From positions 296,658 to 360,657 of the forward strand of contig CAUYUJ010003958.1 in NCBI GenBank assembly GCA_963575745.1: DNA of 64,000 nucleotides, read 5' to 3'. How positions within the stretch are numbered: the first letter of the stretch is position 1; every line of letters begins with the position of its first letter. The notes beneath the pieces were generated by a model. The model was given only the letters and a program-made list of their open reading frames with translations. It made no database searches and was not told the origin of the DNA. Source of the stretch: Prorocentrum cordatum. Its lineage: Eukaryota > Sar > Dinophyceae > Prorocentrales > Prorocentraceae. Position numbers and translations under genes: made by a program. This document shows, piece after piece, positions 22,141 to 34,340 of this stretch.

Positions 22141-24074
22141 CAGTATTAAAAAAAAATATTTTTTTAAAAAAAAAATCTGGAAGCAATAAATTATTTATCT
22201 TTTCAAAATGACGATCATATGTGACTAGTTTGTCCCTCAATCATATATATATATATATACAGATATATCGCGGCAGATCACTGATTGGAGCCATGCTAGT
22301 TAACATGTTAGCATGTGGGTTCCCCTCTCGTTGGGCCCCCCTGGGCCGTCTCAAGAAGCTCTTGGGCCGTCTCGGGGCCCTCTCGGAGGCCCCTTCGGCT
22401 GTCTTTGGGCGATCTTGAACGCTTCTGGGCCACCTTGGAGCCTTCAATACTACAAACCGCAACGCTGAAATCCTTCAAAGACCTCGAGCAAATCAAGGAA
22501 TGTTGCCGCTCGGGGCCCTCCCGGGAGCACTATTGAGGGGCCCTCTTGGGCAGGTGGGGGGCCGCTTCGGAGCAATCTTGATTCGCGTCGCCCAAAGGTC
22601 CTGCCTCTTCGGCCTGTCTCAGGGCATCTTGGGCCCTTCTCCGAGCTTCTTGGGGCGTGGCCCAGGCGCTCTTCGAAGCCGCCCAGGAATTCTGACATCC
22701 CATGGCGGACCCTAACGGGGCACTTCTGCCCCGGGGACCCCCGGGGGCGGCCGCGCGCCCGCAAGCGGAGCGCGTGCAACGGGGCCGAAGCTGCAGATTC
22801 CATCGCGCAGCGGGCCCGCTTCGCCGGCGAACATCGCGACGCGGCGCCCCCGGGACGTCGGGGCCCCTTCGCCGCGACGAGCTCTGCGCCCAGAGCCGCG
22901 CTGGGCGCCCGGAGGCCGCGGCGAGGGCCCTCGGAGGCCGAGGGCTGCCCGCCGCGACTGTTTCGCGACGAGACGAAGTCTGGGCCCCGCCCCCCGCCCC
23001 CCGCGCGGCCCGCCCGCCCGCGAGGAAACTTCGGGGGCGCGCGGGCAGGGGTCAGTGCTAGTCCGGGCCTTCCGGGGCCACGTCGCGAGCCCTGGCCGGC
23101 CGCGAAGCAGCTCCGCAGCCGCCGGCCTGGCCGCGCCGATCGCGGGCAGAGGGGCCAACCAACTGCGCAAGGCCAGCGCCGGAAGCCCTGGACCAGGAGG
23201 GCACGTGTTGAGGGCGTGCTTTTCCTGCAATTTCGTAGCAGCGCTGCGGCAAGAGTCGCCGCTCATCAGGTGCGACCAGCTCCGAAGATGGCGCCCGCGT
23301 CGCTCCGCGCCGCAGCGGCGAGCCTAGGCGCGCTCCTGCGACGCTGCGCATTCGCGTGGGCTTGCGCCTGGATCGCGCAAAACTGATGGGGGTGCGCACC
23401 TGCGCAACGGCACCGCGCGCGGTCTGAACGCGCACGCGAGCGCGGCAACTGACAGACTCACGGGGCGACCCCGAGGGTATGCCACGAAGGCGGCGCGAAA
23501 GTGCAAGCCCGAGAGGTGCGTGTCCTAGCGCCAGTGAGATTCCACATGTTAGCATCCAAGCTAGTTGACTGCGCCCGAGGCCCGTGACCTCGCGCCGGCT
23601 CCGGGGTGGGAAACCTGCCAAGCATGGGCAGCAGTGCCGCGATGACTGGCGCGGCCAGAACACGGTCCATCATGCAAAATTGCGCGCGCGTATCCATGGG
23701 CGCGCGCGACGCCAATGTCAAATGCACCGCGCACAATCACCGCCACCGCGTGGCCCTGCGCTCATCCGCGCTGAAGGCGCAAGCCTAGTCGCGCCCATGC
23801 GGCGCTGCGCATTCGCGGTGGCTCAGCGCGAGCTGCGCTGAAAAGGAGAAGAATTTGTACTAACGCGTGCCCCGCGCGCGAAGACGCAACATCCCGCGAT
23901 ATTATGAGGCGCCATGAACCGCGGCGCGAACTTGTGAGTTTGCCGCGAATACGAGGGGGGGCGATGATGGGCCATGCCCCTTTCCGTCAGGAGGCCTGGC
24001 CCGCGCGGGCAAGCGCGAGGTCCACGGCGACGCGGACTCTCGGAGGGGGCGCTCCCAACCCCCGCGGTGCCGCG
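22141..24074. other. Gene-free GC-rich stretch
   Basis: Contains CTTGGGCCGTCTC-type low-complexity text (22330-22690) and a short repeat shared by 23320-23365 and 23780-23825 (GCGCTGCGCATTCGCG). No supported gene. Confidence 0.4.
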
Positions 24075-25125
24075 CGGCCTGGACGTCGCCAGAGGCCACG
24101 GTCTTGTTGAGGGCCAGCACCCTTCAATTCACCAAATTTCGCACGGCCTGCATGTCGCCCGTGAGCGTGGTCTACTGCAGCTGCGCGCTGGTCGAGTTGA
24201 CGAGAATCTACGCGGCCTTGATGTCGCCCGGGACCAAGGTATAGCTGCGGCGCAGCTTGGTCAAATTCACGAGGTTCCGGACGGCCTGGATGTCGCGCGA
24301 AACTTGGGCCCCTACGAAGTGAAAGAACGAGCGGGCCCGCGAAGTTCCGCGCGGCCTGGGCGTCGCCAAAGACCGCGGTCTTGTTGAGGGACAGCGTGCT
24401 CAAGTCCACAGACTTCCGCACGGCCTCGACGTCGCCCATGACCTGGGTGCACTGGAGCTGGTCGAATTGACGAGAATCTACGCGGCCTTGATGTCGACCG
24501 CGGCCTGGGTGTAGCTGAGGTGCATGTTGGTCATCTAGGTCAATTTCACGAGGTTCCCGACGGCCTGGATGTCGCCCGAAGACTGGGCCTCCATGAAGTC
24601 AGCAAACATTCAAGCCAACGAGGCCCCGCGCGGCCTGGACGTCGCTGGAGACCGCGGTCTTGTTGAGGTGCAGCACGGTCAAGTTCACAATGTTCCTCGC
24701 GGCCTGGATGTCCCCTGGGACCTGGGTGGCTCTCAAGCTCAGCAGGGTCAGGCCCATGAAATCCCGCGCGGCCTGGATGTCGCCCGTGACCTGGTTCTTG
24801 TGCAACTGCAAATCGATCAATGTGACGAGGGTCTCCACGGCCTGGACGGCGCCAGAAACCTGGATAGCCGAAAGCCACATCGTGGCGGTTCACAAGGGAC
24901 TTCACGGCCAGCTTCGACGCGAAACTCGACCAAATCGACGAGGGGGCCCCGCGGCCTGGATGTCACCAGTCAGTTTTTCTTCTTCCTGGCCCACGCCCAA
25001 GGCACTGAGCTGCAAGTCAATGGCCTGCGCCGCCCAGTCTTCCAACGGTGCCAATATTTTGTTCACATAGAGATCCAGCGACCTCACATGACCGTGGTTC
25101 CGCACCAACTTCGTGATGCCCACTG
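24075..25125 (-). pseudogene. Leucine-rich-repeat protein pseudogene
   Basis: The minus strand reads an array of about 24-residue LRR units such as LVNLTVLHLNKTAVSSDVQA, with the recurring pattern T-x-V-x-GDIQAARN-L-x-NL. The array is cut by frameshifts (for example near 24320) and in-frame stops, notably between 24070 and 24300. The best open piece is about 24600-24880. The upstream end has a non-repeat cap reading MGITKLVRNHGHVRSLDLY. LRR arrays of this GDIQAARNL type usually mediate protein contacts; this copy is clearly inactivated. Confidence 0.8.
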
Positions 25126-26115
25126 CTCAGGGCCACGGGATCCCGATGCTCTGCATATCCAGCAAAGGTGCGCCGCCGATGACAATCAGGAGCGTGCCCG
25201 ATATCGAGGGCTAACGAAATGGTCCCGGTCGGCCCCGTGCTTGTGAACATCTCATCGATGATTGGTACTTCGCGACGCCGATCGCAATGATAGAATGACA
25301 GCTGCAGCTAATCACCGTCTGCAATCTCCAATGATGGTCGCACCTTGTCGTCGATAGGAGTCATACTAGTTACTAGGCGGCCCCCAGAATTGACTCTTGC
25401 GATGCTTCTTTCGAAAAATCAACCAACCACCTTCAGCATAGCCTGCACGCTCAGCACCAGAGGGATGGCGCGTCAACCTCCATGTGGTCGTGCCTGTGTG
25501 CGTGTACCAAATATTTATGTGCAACACCGCTCGTTTGACGACGATGATTGCGGCCTCCGTCGACTATATCCTTTGGGATGGCAGTTGAATCGATGCACGC
25601 CCTGACGGGCCGGCCATTGCCACCGCCGATGCAACAGCCCTGGTTCATCAACAGTGGAGCACATCATAGACCCTGGAAAGTTAAACTACGCGATGCCTTG
25701 GCGGAACACAGCGACCGAACGACGAACGATAAACAAAGATGAAACACATGTGTGTTAGAAGATATTCGGGTGGATCTGGATGGCCATGTGAGATCCAGCA
25801 ATACCCGATGAAACACTATCTCCAGGCAGTCCCTATCTACAACCACATCGAAGACCAACGATTTACGAACATCTGAACACGTCGGCCGTCAGAACCCATG
25901 GCTGTGCAAAGCTGGGAGGTACTCTGGCTTGATCAGCTGGACGCCCTTGGAGCACGTGATATATGTCAAGTCTTGTTGCTGCAGCCGATGCTATCGCGTG
26001 TGAAGATGGGGGGGGCGCTGTCGATCCAGGTCGATTTGTTCAGACATGCCACCCATGGCGGCTATAACAAATAACATTGCAGATTGCTTGACGCTGCGGC
26101 TTAGACCAGAAATGA
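25126..26115. other. Gene-free stretch
   Basis: No supported coding region, repeat or RNA seen. Confidence 0.4.
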
Positions 26116-26132
26116 AGCCAAAATGGCTACGG
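26116..26132 (-). other. Truncated spliced-leader relic
   Basis: The minus strand reads T then CCGTAGCCATTTTGGCT, the first 18 positions of DinoSL exactly, but continues TCATTT instead of CAAG. An exact 17-mer is very unlikely by chance in 64 kb, so this is probably an eroded SL of an old retroposed transcript. No clear ORF follows it. Confidence 0.65.
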
Positions 26133-26590
26133 ATCTTGACGGGTCTGGTTTCGCTTCCGCCGCCATCTGCCTAGCTTCCGCAAACTGCCAGTAGCAGAAT
26201 CGCCCTCGTTTTACTTCCGCCGCCTTCAGCCAGCCTTCCGCCAGCCTTCCGCTGAGGACGAGATGCCAACTCCCTCGAGCCCTCGAACGCAAGGTCTCTT
26301 TTGAAGTGCCCCACACGAGGCCCAAGCCAAGGTCAGCCAGAGGGGCTCGGAAGGGATTGGCAGACCTCCATTGCTGCACCGTCAAATACTAATCGGTCGG
26401 AAGAAGTGGGTCGACACATAAAAGTGTTGGGCGTTGGACATAAATTAGATCTCCGCCCGCACACTGAAGAGGAGGGTAGAGGGAACATCACTCGATGATT
26501 GAAATCGGAAGGCGCCTGAAGTAGATGTTGATCTACTGGAGGGATCCAGAATCACCTACTCTCATCGGGGGCGCGCAAGCATGGATTAGC
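26133..26590. other. Gene-free stretch
   Basis: Short GCTTCCGCC-type repeats at 26150-26250; nothing else seen. Confidence 0.4.
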
Positions 26591-26630
26591 GATCCATGGA
26601 TTTGGCGCGCGGTCGCCAAATCCAGGGATC
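26591..26630. repeat. Hairpin with 17-bp arms
   Basis: GATCCATGGATTTGGCG (26591-26607) pairs with 26614-26630 with one mismatch across a six-base loop. Confidence 0.7.
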
Positions 26631-26852
26631 GGGGGAGGTGCACTCCCCAAAATGCGGCCGGTGCCGCCACGTTCGGCGGTGGAAATCCGCGATTCCCCAT
26701 GGAAGCAGGACCTGGCGCTAATCCACCTCCCTTGATCCATGTATGCGATCGCCTGATTTCAGCGACCGACGTGTTCGCCCGCACAGAAGCCTGGCAGGGA
26801 GGGACGGAACCCCCGGCCCCGCGGCCGCCCTCGACATGGACGCGCGAGCCTT

Positions 26853-27300
<448 letters not shown>

Positions 27301-27640
27301 CAAGTCATTACCCTTCTCCTCCTTCACCTCCACCTCCACCTCCAGCTCACCCTGCCTCCCCCTCCTCGTCCCTCCTCCTCCCCCCTCCTCTCTCCTCCTC
27401 CGCCATCCCCAACTCCCCTCCTGCCCAATCCTCCTCCCCCTTCTGCCCTCCCTCCGCCTCCCTCCTCCTCTCTCCTCCTCCTCTCTCCGCTCCCCTCCTC
27501 AAGCAATATCGGCACGAACGCATTTTGCACCGTGCCGAGGCCTCTCACTTCCGCGCAGTGCTTGAGGGGCAGCGGGTTTCTCACTCTTCCAGTGTTGTGA
27601 GCAGTCCCGATGGCGAAGAGAGGTTCGTCCAGCAGCAGCC

Positions 27641-28671
27641 ATGGCACGTGCGTGGTCAACTTGCAAGCGTTGCAACACGTGCGAGTACAATGATGTGCTG
27701 ATGAAATCCGAGCTGAAGTGCCGCAAGTGCAACGCTCCCGTGAAGCTGCATAAGGCACGCAAGCTCAAGGACCAGCAGATGGACGATCAACAGCCCAGCC
27801 TCCAAGGGGCGATGAAGGGCAACCTCACGGTCTCCAGTCTGCTGGCACAGGCTAGCAAGATCGAGCAGGACCCCGTCAAGAAGAGGGAACAGCAGGAGCA
27901 GGCGCGCCAGGCGGAGCAGTCGGCCAAGTCGACTGCGGCCCCGCCGCTCGAGCGCCCAGCAGAGGCAGTGAAGCGAGCGGGGGGCGCCTGGCGGGATGCA
28001 TCGCTTAGGTATGAGCAGTCGGCCGCCCACGCGAAGAGGTGCCGCGAGAACTTGGACCGCGCCCTCGCCAAGGAGGCGGAGAATTTGCGGGCGCTCGCGG
28101 CCGCCGAGATCGGCAAGCGGGCAGCGGCCACAGCGCTGGCGAAGGAGCTCGGCATCAACCTGAGCGACAGCGGCAGCGTCAACGGCGGCGGCCCCGCCAA
28201 GGCGGAGTTCGTGGACCTCTCGTGGGACACGGAGTTCTTCGCCAGCCTCGACAACGCTGAGTGCGAGCAGGCGGAGAAGGACGCCCTCAGGAAGTTCGAG
28301 GCCGACCTCGTCGCCACCAAGTCGGATCTGGCGTCGAAGTCGGCCGACATCGCCTCCTGGAAGGCGAAGATCAGCGAGATGAAGCAGGCCATCCACGAGC
28401 GCATCCAGAAGAAGCGCAAGACGGAGGCCATGAAGGACGGCAGCGGGCAGACGCCAGCCGCCGCCTCGGCAGCCGCATGGGGGGCCCCCCAGCGGGCGCA
28501 GCAGCCTCGGCTGCTACGCCGACGGCGGAGGCAGGCGCGGCGGGCCCGTCCGAGGATGCAGTGCAGGCCGAGATGCAGCGCATCAAGCAGGCGAGAGAGG
28601 CCGCCGAGGAGGCCGCGGCGCGCATGCAGGAGCAGGCGCCCGCGGCGGCGGCGGCGGCTGCGTCGGCATGA
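27641..28671 (+). pseudogene. Retrotransposon ORF1-like protein, frameshifted
   Basis: From ATG 27641 the frame encodes a zinc-ribbon-like start (CKRCNTCEYND, then LKCRKCNAPVKL). A charged, Ala/Glu-rich helical region follows to about residue 265. At the GGGGGGCCCCCC run near 28480 the sensible reading moves one frame, and the tail (EDAVQAEMQRIKQAREAAEE) ends at the stop 28669-28671. An alternative ATG at 27610 in another frame reads MAKRGSSSSS. Position just before an endonuclease/reverse-transcriptase ORF suggests the nucleic-acid-binding ORF1 of a non-LTR element. The frameshift may be decay or assembly error. Confidence 0.55.
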
Positions 28672-28710
28672 GAGCCAGCTCCCGCCGAGGGTTCGGCGGC
28701 ACCTTCGGCC

Positions 28711-31700
28711 TTGTCAGGGAGTCGGCCGTTGGCACCAGACGGAGCACAGGATGCCACCGCAGGTGCTATACCCCATGAAGCAGATCACGGCGCCGACGGC
28801 GTCATCACCAAGTTCTTCAGCAATGTCACATGCCTCGGGCCCACGTCTTGGGGCCACATCGGGTGCAAAGAGTTCTTAGACAAGTGCGACCTCGTAGGGA
28901 TGGTCGAGACTCACGCGGGATGCCACTCCAGGGCGCAGTGGGCGTGGAAGTCTCGATCAATGAGGTGGAAGTACTTGGACAACGTAGCTCGCAGCACTGG
29001 ACGGGGCATTTCAGCAGCAGGGGCGGCCAAGGCGAATGCAGGAGGGGAAGTCCTTCCCGCGCCAGGCCATCGCAACGTGCACGGGCTATGCGGCAAGACG
29101 TCCGAGGCCGCCGCGTTCTGTGCCGACGGGCCCAGTTCTCTCGACGGGTTCCTCCCCGCCGTGGCCCGCATGCAAGGTTATAGTATCCTAAGTATCCTTT
29201 TTTTATGCGCACCCTTCGCTCGGATTCACGGGCGCCAATGCGCAGAGGTATGCCCGTCTCGGCGCGCTATTGCAGTCAGTGCAGCCCCCTTGGATCGTGC
29301 TGAATCAGGATGCATCTGCTTTTAGGCGCTCAGCCTTCGTGAAAAGGGTGCACGGGCACATCCGCCAGGCCGATATTGAATACACATGCGTCGGGAGTGC
29401 AGGTAGCTCACACATCGATTTCCTGATGGCGTCCGAGAGCGGGCTCCAATACATTCACAGCTTGCCAGCCAGAGCGGGCGCTCCATGGAGCCCGCGCTGT
29501 GCGCTCGAGCTTAGGCTGCGCGGTGCGGGCGAGCAGCTCCTCACTCGTTCCCTCATCTCCGCACCTCGTTTGCCTCGGGTCCCTCGGCCCTCGATTAGCC
29601 ACGCAGAGGGATCCAAGGCCAGCAAGGCTCGCGCTCAACAGAAGGAGCGGGCACAGCAATCACAGGAGCGTCTACGCAGTGAGTGCGACACTCGTTTTTC
29701 CGATTTACTCGCCAGGGACAAGTCCGAGGGCTCCGAGATTTTCGTTTCCCGGGGGTCCGAAATTTCTGACCCACCTGGCCCCGAGGTTGGTATTTCGACT
29801 GGTGACTGCCCCGAGTGGGAGTGTGACCCTGGGGGGCTCGAAGAGTGGGAAGAAGAAGGCCCCTGGGCTTCGGAGTCGCGCTTTCACCCAGTCAGCGTTC
29901 TTGCGGAGACCAACCGCGTAAGTCTTGGGAGCGCCGAGTCAAGCAACAGCAGTTAAGATTTGGGGCCCGCTTCGAGAGTGGGTGACGCTGGAGCGGGGCC
30001 GGGGGATCAGCAGTCCACTTCAGCCGAGCCGCCAGGGGAGGGGGGCCCCATCGCGGCTGGGGGTCAGGATAACCTCACCTGCTCCGCTACTGCTGCCGAT
30101 GCCGTCCTTCCTCCTTTTGCTCCCCCACCCTCTCTGTGGGCGTCGCACTCGGCTCAAGCCGTTTGGCACTCGCAGTCGCTTTCAGACGCCTGGCGGCCAG
30201 CGCAAGATTCCATTGCTTTCGCCGCAGGCCGCCAGCACATACTACCAGTCAGCAGCTGCTTCGCCCGCTGGATCAGCATCGCAGAGTCGGCTATATCTGA
30301 GCACCACGGGCTATCACCTCCCCTTCGCTCGCGAGGGACAGCGGTGGACGTCGCAGTTGTTCCAATGAAGCAGGCGTCGCGCATACGGCAGCAACCGCTA
30401 CGCGGCGGAGTAGCGGCCTGGTGGGCGAGAGCCCACACCATCGTGAAGCAAGCAGTTAGGCATCGTCGGCGGCGAAACGGTGCCCTTCAACTTCAATCTC
30501 TCAGCGCCGCGGCGCAGAGGCTGGCAGATCAACCTGTGGACGGCGCAGGAGCTACGTTCGCGGGAGGGTCGTCCTGGTCGTGGAGAGGAGCGCTGCGTGG
30601 GCTCAGGGACATCTCCGAGCGTTCCATCGAGGGGCTCGAGGCATTTGAAGAAGTCACCTTTCGCTCGGCGCGACGAGCTCAGAACAAGGCAGCCTCGGGT
30701 TCGTTGCGGAGTTTTCCGGATTGGATATCCGACTCTGCCGGCGCAGTCCATCGGTCGATCAAAGACCCCATGCCCGAGCAGGACGAGCTCCACGTGGACG
30801 GGTGCAGCCTCGCTCACCCCGTTGACATCATAGACAAGAAGGTGCAGCGGTGGCACTCGTTGTGGCAGTCCAGCGATGCCTCCTACGAGGGCATCCTTCA
30901 GGCGCGCGAGCTCATCCGCCAGCACGCCCAGGTTGAGCAGCTGGAGCCGCTCACCGTGCTGGACCTCAGGCGGGCCCTCGCCAGGATGAAGGCGAGAGCA
31001 GGCATGGACGTGGACAGGCTCTCCCCCACGGACTTCGCCCGCCTGCCCGACGAGGGCCTCCGCGAGCTCTGCGACCTCTACCGCATGGTCGGGGAGGGCT
31101 TGACGCGGCCGCGGCAGGTCATGCGCGTGCTGGGCCGCATGCTCGGCAAGAAGTCAGGCGGCGACAGGTGCATAGGGCTGCTGCCCATGTTCTGTCGCGT
31201 ATGGTCGATGGCCAGGGAGGACCTCGTCCGCGACTGGGTCGCCGACCAGGACGACTACTGGGACGCGGCCATCGCTGGCGACAGCGCCCTGAGGGAGGCG
31301 TTCGTCAGGGCGCTCGAGGATGAGGTGCAGTCGGCGATGCACCTGCCCCACGGGCAGGCCTTGCTGGATGTCGAGGCCTTCCACGACGGGATCGAGATGG
31401 CCGCGCTGGCCTCCTGCGCCCTCAAGAAGGGCTTCCCGCCCACGGTCTTGTTCTTAGAAGTGCAGATGCTCTTAGCACCGCGGCTGCTGGCTCAGCTAGA
31501 TGCGGTGTCTTTACCGTTCCAGACGTCCAGGTCCGTGATCCAGGGGTCGAGGAACGGCGCCAGGTTCGCCAAGTGCCTCACGGCGTTCGTGTGCAAGAAG
31601 CTCTCGGTCGCGCACCCGTCGATGTCAGAGCGCATCTGGGTGGGCGGCGGCCTGGCGTTGCGGCACATCTGCGGCCGCCGCCGCGCCGCGGCGCCGCTGG

Positions 31701-31771
31701 TCCTCCTCCAGCGCCCGCAGCAGAGGCGCGCACGCCCCTCTACTGGCTGTCTCCATCTCGGCCGGCAGTGA
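28711..31771 (+). pseudogene. Non-LTR retrotransposon ORF2 (endonuclease-reverse transcriptase), inactivated
   Basis: An endonuclease/exonuclease/phosphatase-type start reads FFSNVTCLGPTSWG with the VETHAG motif. A frame change near 29200 at a T-run restores GFTGANAQRYARLGAL and the terminal SHIDFLMAS motif. The GDFN site is NQDA here. A stop lies at 29954-29956. The same frame then resumes with reverse-transcriptase blocks: LRRALARMKARAGMDVDRLS, GLLPMFCRVWSMAREDL, LLDVEAFHDGIEM and QGSRNGARFAK. The catalytic x-x-DD site is replaced by WVGGG (31637-31651), so the enzyme is dead. The reading fades after about 31700 and no poly(A) end was found. Confidence 0.75.
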
Positions 31772-32560
31772 AGCGCCGGTGCCGCGGGCCGCCGACGGCA
31801 AGGCAAGCGTCGCGGGCTGCCCTCGCCATCGGCGGCCGATCTCCGCCGCTGCCGCAGCCCCGATGATCATGGGCAGCAGGGCCATCATGCGGGGGCAAGC
31901 CCACCTCTGGGCAATGCCTCTTGCCTGCGACCTCCTCCGCCGGCCTGCCACGGCAGGCTCTGTGCTCCTCGCCGCGCGGCGCTCGAACCCTGCGCGGCTC
32001 TGGGCCGCAGGGCGGGCCGCGCCCCCGCGCGGGGCCGCCCCCTCGAGGGCCCGAGAAAAAAACTTGAGCCCCAAAAAGGCCGCGGAGAGGGGAAAGGGAC
32101 AGAGGACAGAGGAGGACCCTTCCCCTTCGCCAGGCCCTTGCTCCCTGAAACCTTACGTTCTACGCACGCTCGAACTCTCACTTCTCCTCCTCCTCCTCCT
32201 CTTCTCAAGTAGCGGGCCGCCGCCCGCGATCGTTTCTGGTTTTCTGCGCCGTAAACTCAAGAGCTCTGCGAACCAAACGTCAGCGGTCTGAGCGGGTGAG
32301 AGGGGCAACGGTACTGGCAGGCTGGGAAAGGGGATGATCGCAGATGCAAGTCAACGCCCGTCCTCGGTCATCCAAGCTACATTGTTCGAGACCGATCGGT
32401 CGACCGCTCAAGCCAGCGCCCGCGAAACCGATCTCGGCGGAAGTGGCGCGGAAGCGCCGCGAAACGAAGTCGGAGATCCCGACTCGCACATGAAAGTAGC
32501 CTGCTGCATGCCATCACTCACCCTGGTAATCCAGAAGCCGCATTAAAGTGATCATTTCCC
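31772..32560. other. Gene-free stretch
   Basis: Probably the eroded 3' part of the retrotransposon followed by unrecognised sequence; a short TCCTCC run lies at 32184-32200. Confidence 0.4.
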
Positions 32561-32575
32561 CCCTCTGTGACAGAG

Positions 32576-32636
<61 letters not shown>

Positions 32637-32727
32637 CTCTCGGAGGCCCTCTGCGACAGAGGGGGCGCGTTCGGAGGCCCTCTGTGACAGAAGGGGTGCG
32701 TTCGGAGGCTCTCTGCGACAGAATTGC
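32561..32727 (+). repeat. CTCTGYGACAGAG hairpins with an inserted poly(T)59
   Basis: CCCTCTG-TGA-CAGAGGG at 32561-32577 is followed by 59 T (32578-32636). Three 31-base units follow, with hairpins at 32647-32663, 32678-32694 and 32709-32725. The stem is seven bases with a TGA or CGA loop. The first palindrome is perfect and the last is eroded. The array precedes an ORF starting at 33150. Related arrays precede ORFs near 41.15 and 44.6 kb. Confidence 0.8.
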
Positions 32728-33149
32728 TCGTCATCCCGTTCCTCGTCATCCTGCTTCTTGATTTCGGATATGTCATGCTACCACTGCGCTCATCATCTTT
32801 GCGTCTGTGATCCTCGTCGTGTTTTTCCATGCGTCCTTTTCACAATTTCCACCACATTATCCTCCGTTGCCGTTCTGGCCCGCCATCTACCTCGTCACTC
32901 TCCTTCGTCTGCATGTCCTTATTCTCTTCCGCTCTTTTTTCGCCCCCCCCTCTGGTTCGATTTCCGCTCTTCGTCCACTTCGTTCATCCGTTTCCAACCC
33001 CCCTTCCTTTCAAGTTCTCCGCCGTCCAATCACATCGCGTCGTCCGTCGCCGCTATGCTCAAACCATCCCGCGCCCGTGGGATCGCCCGCGAGCACCGGT
33101 GCAGCTGGGCCCGTCGCGGCCTAACGCGCGCCTGCGCCATCGTCTTGCA

Positions 33150-34340
33150 ATGGGCGATGCAGGCGGATACACATGGGGTGGCGCGGGAGGATGGTGGGAT
33201 AGCCGCAGCAGCGGCTGGCGTGGCTGGGAGGACGGCCATGATTGGTCAGCGAGGGGTTGGAGAGACTGGCGACAAGACGGGCACACGCCAACGGAGGACG
33301 CCAAATGGCGCGATGGCCCTGCCGCCGCAGCAGCGGCGGCGGTCTCGCCTCAACGGCCGTCTCGCTTCGCCGCGCTTAGCGTTGTGAGCCCCCGCGCCCC
33401 TGGTCTCGGCATGCCCGAATTCGATAATTTCGTGAGGGCTGCCCTCCGAAACTCACCAGAACCTGGGAACACAGTTTCAGGAGAGGGGTCGGGATCCCGA
33501 GCCGCGCCTGCGGCGCAGGAGCCCCGCGCCACCGCAGCGGCGGCGGCGCGCGGGCCCCAGGATTTTGAGAAGTTTGATGTTAATTATTTTTTGAGTTATG
33601 AAGAGAGGCTCGGCACTTCGTTTAAGCAACACAATCAAGCGTTGAAATGGTGGCGCCATCTGAATGAAGACCCAACTGCCCCGTTCGAGTCAGAAGCCAA
33701 GTGGTTTGACAATGCGGAGCCCACCATGGTCGCTGTTTGCGACCACGGTGCGAGGACGAGCTTTGGTTTCAAAAGCGACGAGGAAGTCCCTTGGCGGTGG
33801 CAAGAGATGGTGGCGACGCTCAGGGAGGAAGATATCAGGGAGGTCGTGGGGGGGCCCCGCAGCAGCGGGGCTCTGATCGGCTGTTCCCTCGAAGTCCGGC
33901 CAAACAGCTACGACCACATGCGTCAGAGTATTGTGCGCGCGCGACAGTTCGCGGGGCAGCGGGTGAAAGTGAAGCTGCCGATGTGGGATTTCGTGTTGCA
34001 CCGCGACGACGGGACAGGCGTCCGTTTACACCCGCACTGGGGCGACAGGAAGGTCGAAGCTCTGCCCCTCGTCCCCCGCGCGGACACGGTGAGGCCACCA
34101 GCCGCGGGTTTGGGCGGGAGCGACGGGTCAGGAACTTTTCGCCGGCACAAGGACCTCGGTGTGGAGCGCGAGGTCAAGTTCGACGCCGCCAGAGAGAAGG
34201 GGGGGCCGACGCCTTCTCAGGAGCCCCGCAGCAGCGGGGCCGCGGCGTCCAGCACCAGGCCCTCGGCGTCCGCAGCAGCGGCTGGCAAACCAGTAGTTTT
34301 GGGGCCGAGTAGCTCCCCAGACGATTTGGTTGCGGAGTAG
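33150..34340 (+). CDS. Hypothetical protein with Trp/Gly/Arg-rich N-terminus and embedded hairpins
   Basis: ATG 33150 (MGDAGGYTWGGAGGWW) opens 396 codons, ending at TAG 34340. Residues 1-50 are rich in Trp, Gly, Arg and Asp. The middle (FDVNYFLSYEERLG to HPHWGDRKVEA) is a coherent soluble domain that I do not recognise. The tail is Ser/Ala-rich. GC hairpins lie at 33201, 33321, 33854, 34223 and 34270, read as RSSG or as Ala runs according to frame. The last 13 codons are duplicated at about 36146-36190. A pyrimidine-rich leader (32850-33040) precedes it, as a trans-splice acceptor region would. Confidence 0.6.
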   Translation: MGDAGGYTWGGAGGWWDSRSSGWRGWEDGHDWSARGWRDWRQDGHTPTEDAKWRDGPAAAAAAAVSPQRPSRFAALSVVSPRAPGLGMPEFDNFVRAALRNSPEPGNTVSGEGSGSRAAPAAQEPRATAAAAARGPQDFEKFDVNYFLSYEERLGTSFKQHNQALKWWRHLNEDPTAPFESEAKWFDNAEPTMVAVCDHGARTSFGFKSDEEVPWRWQEMVATLREEDIREVVGGPRSSGALIGCSLEVRPNSYDHMRQSIVRARQFAGQRVKVKLPMWDFVLHRDDGTGVRLHPHWGDRKVEALPLVPRADTVRPPAAGLGGSDGSGTFRRHKDLGVEREVKFDAAREKGGPTPSQEPRSSGAAASSTRPSASAAAAGKPVVLGPSSSPDDLVAE

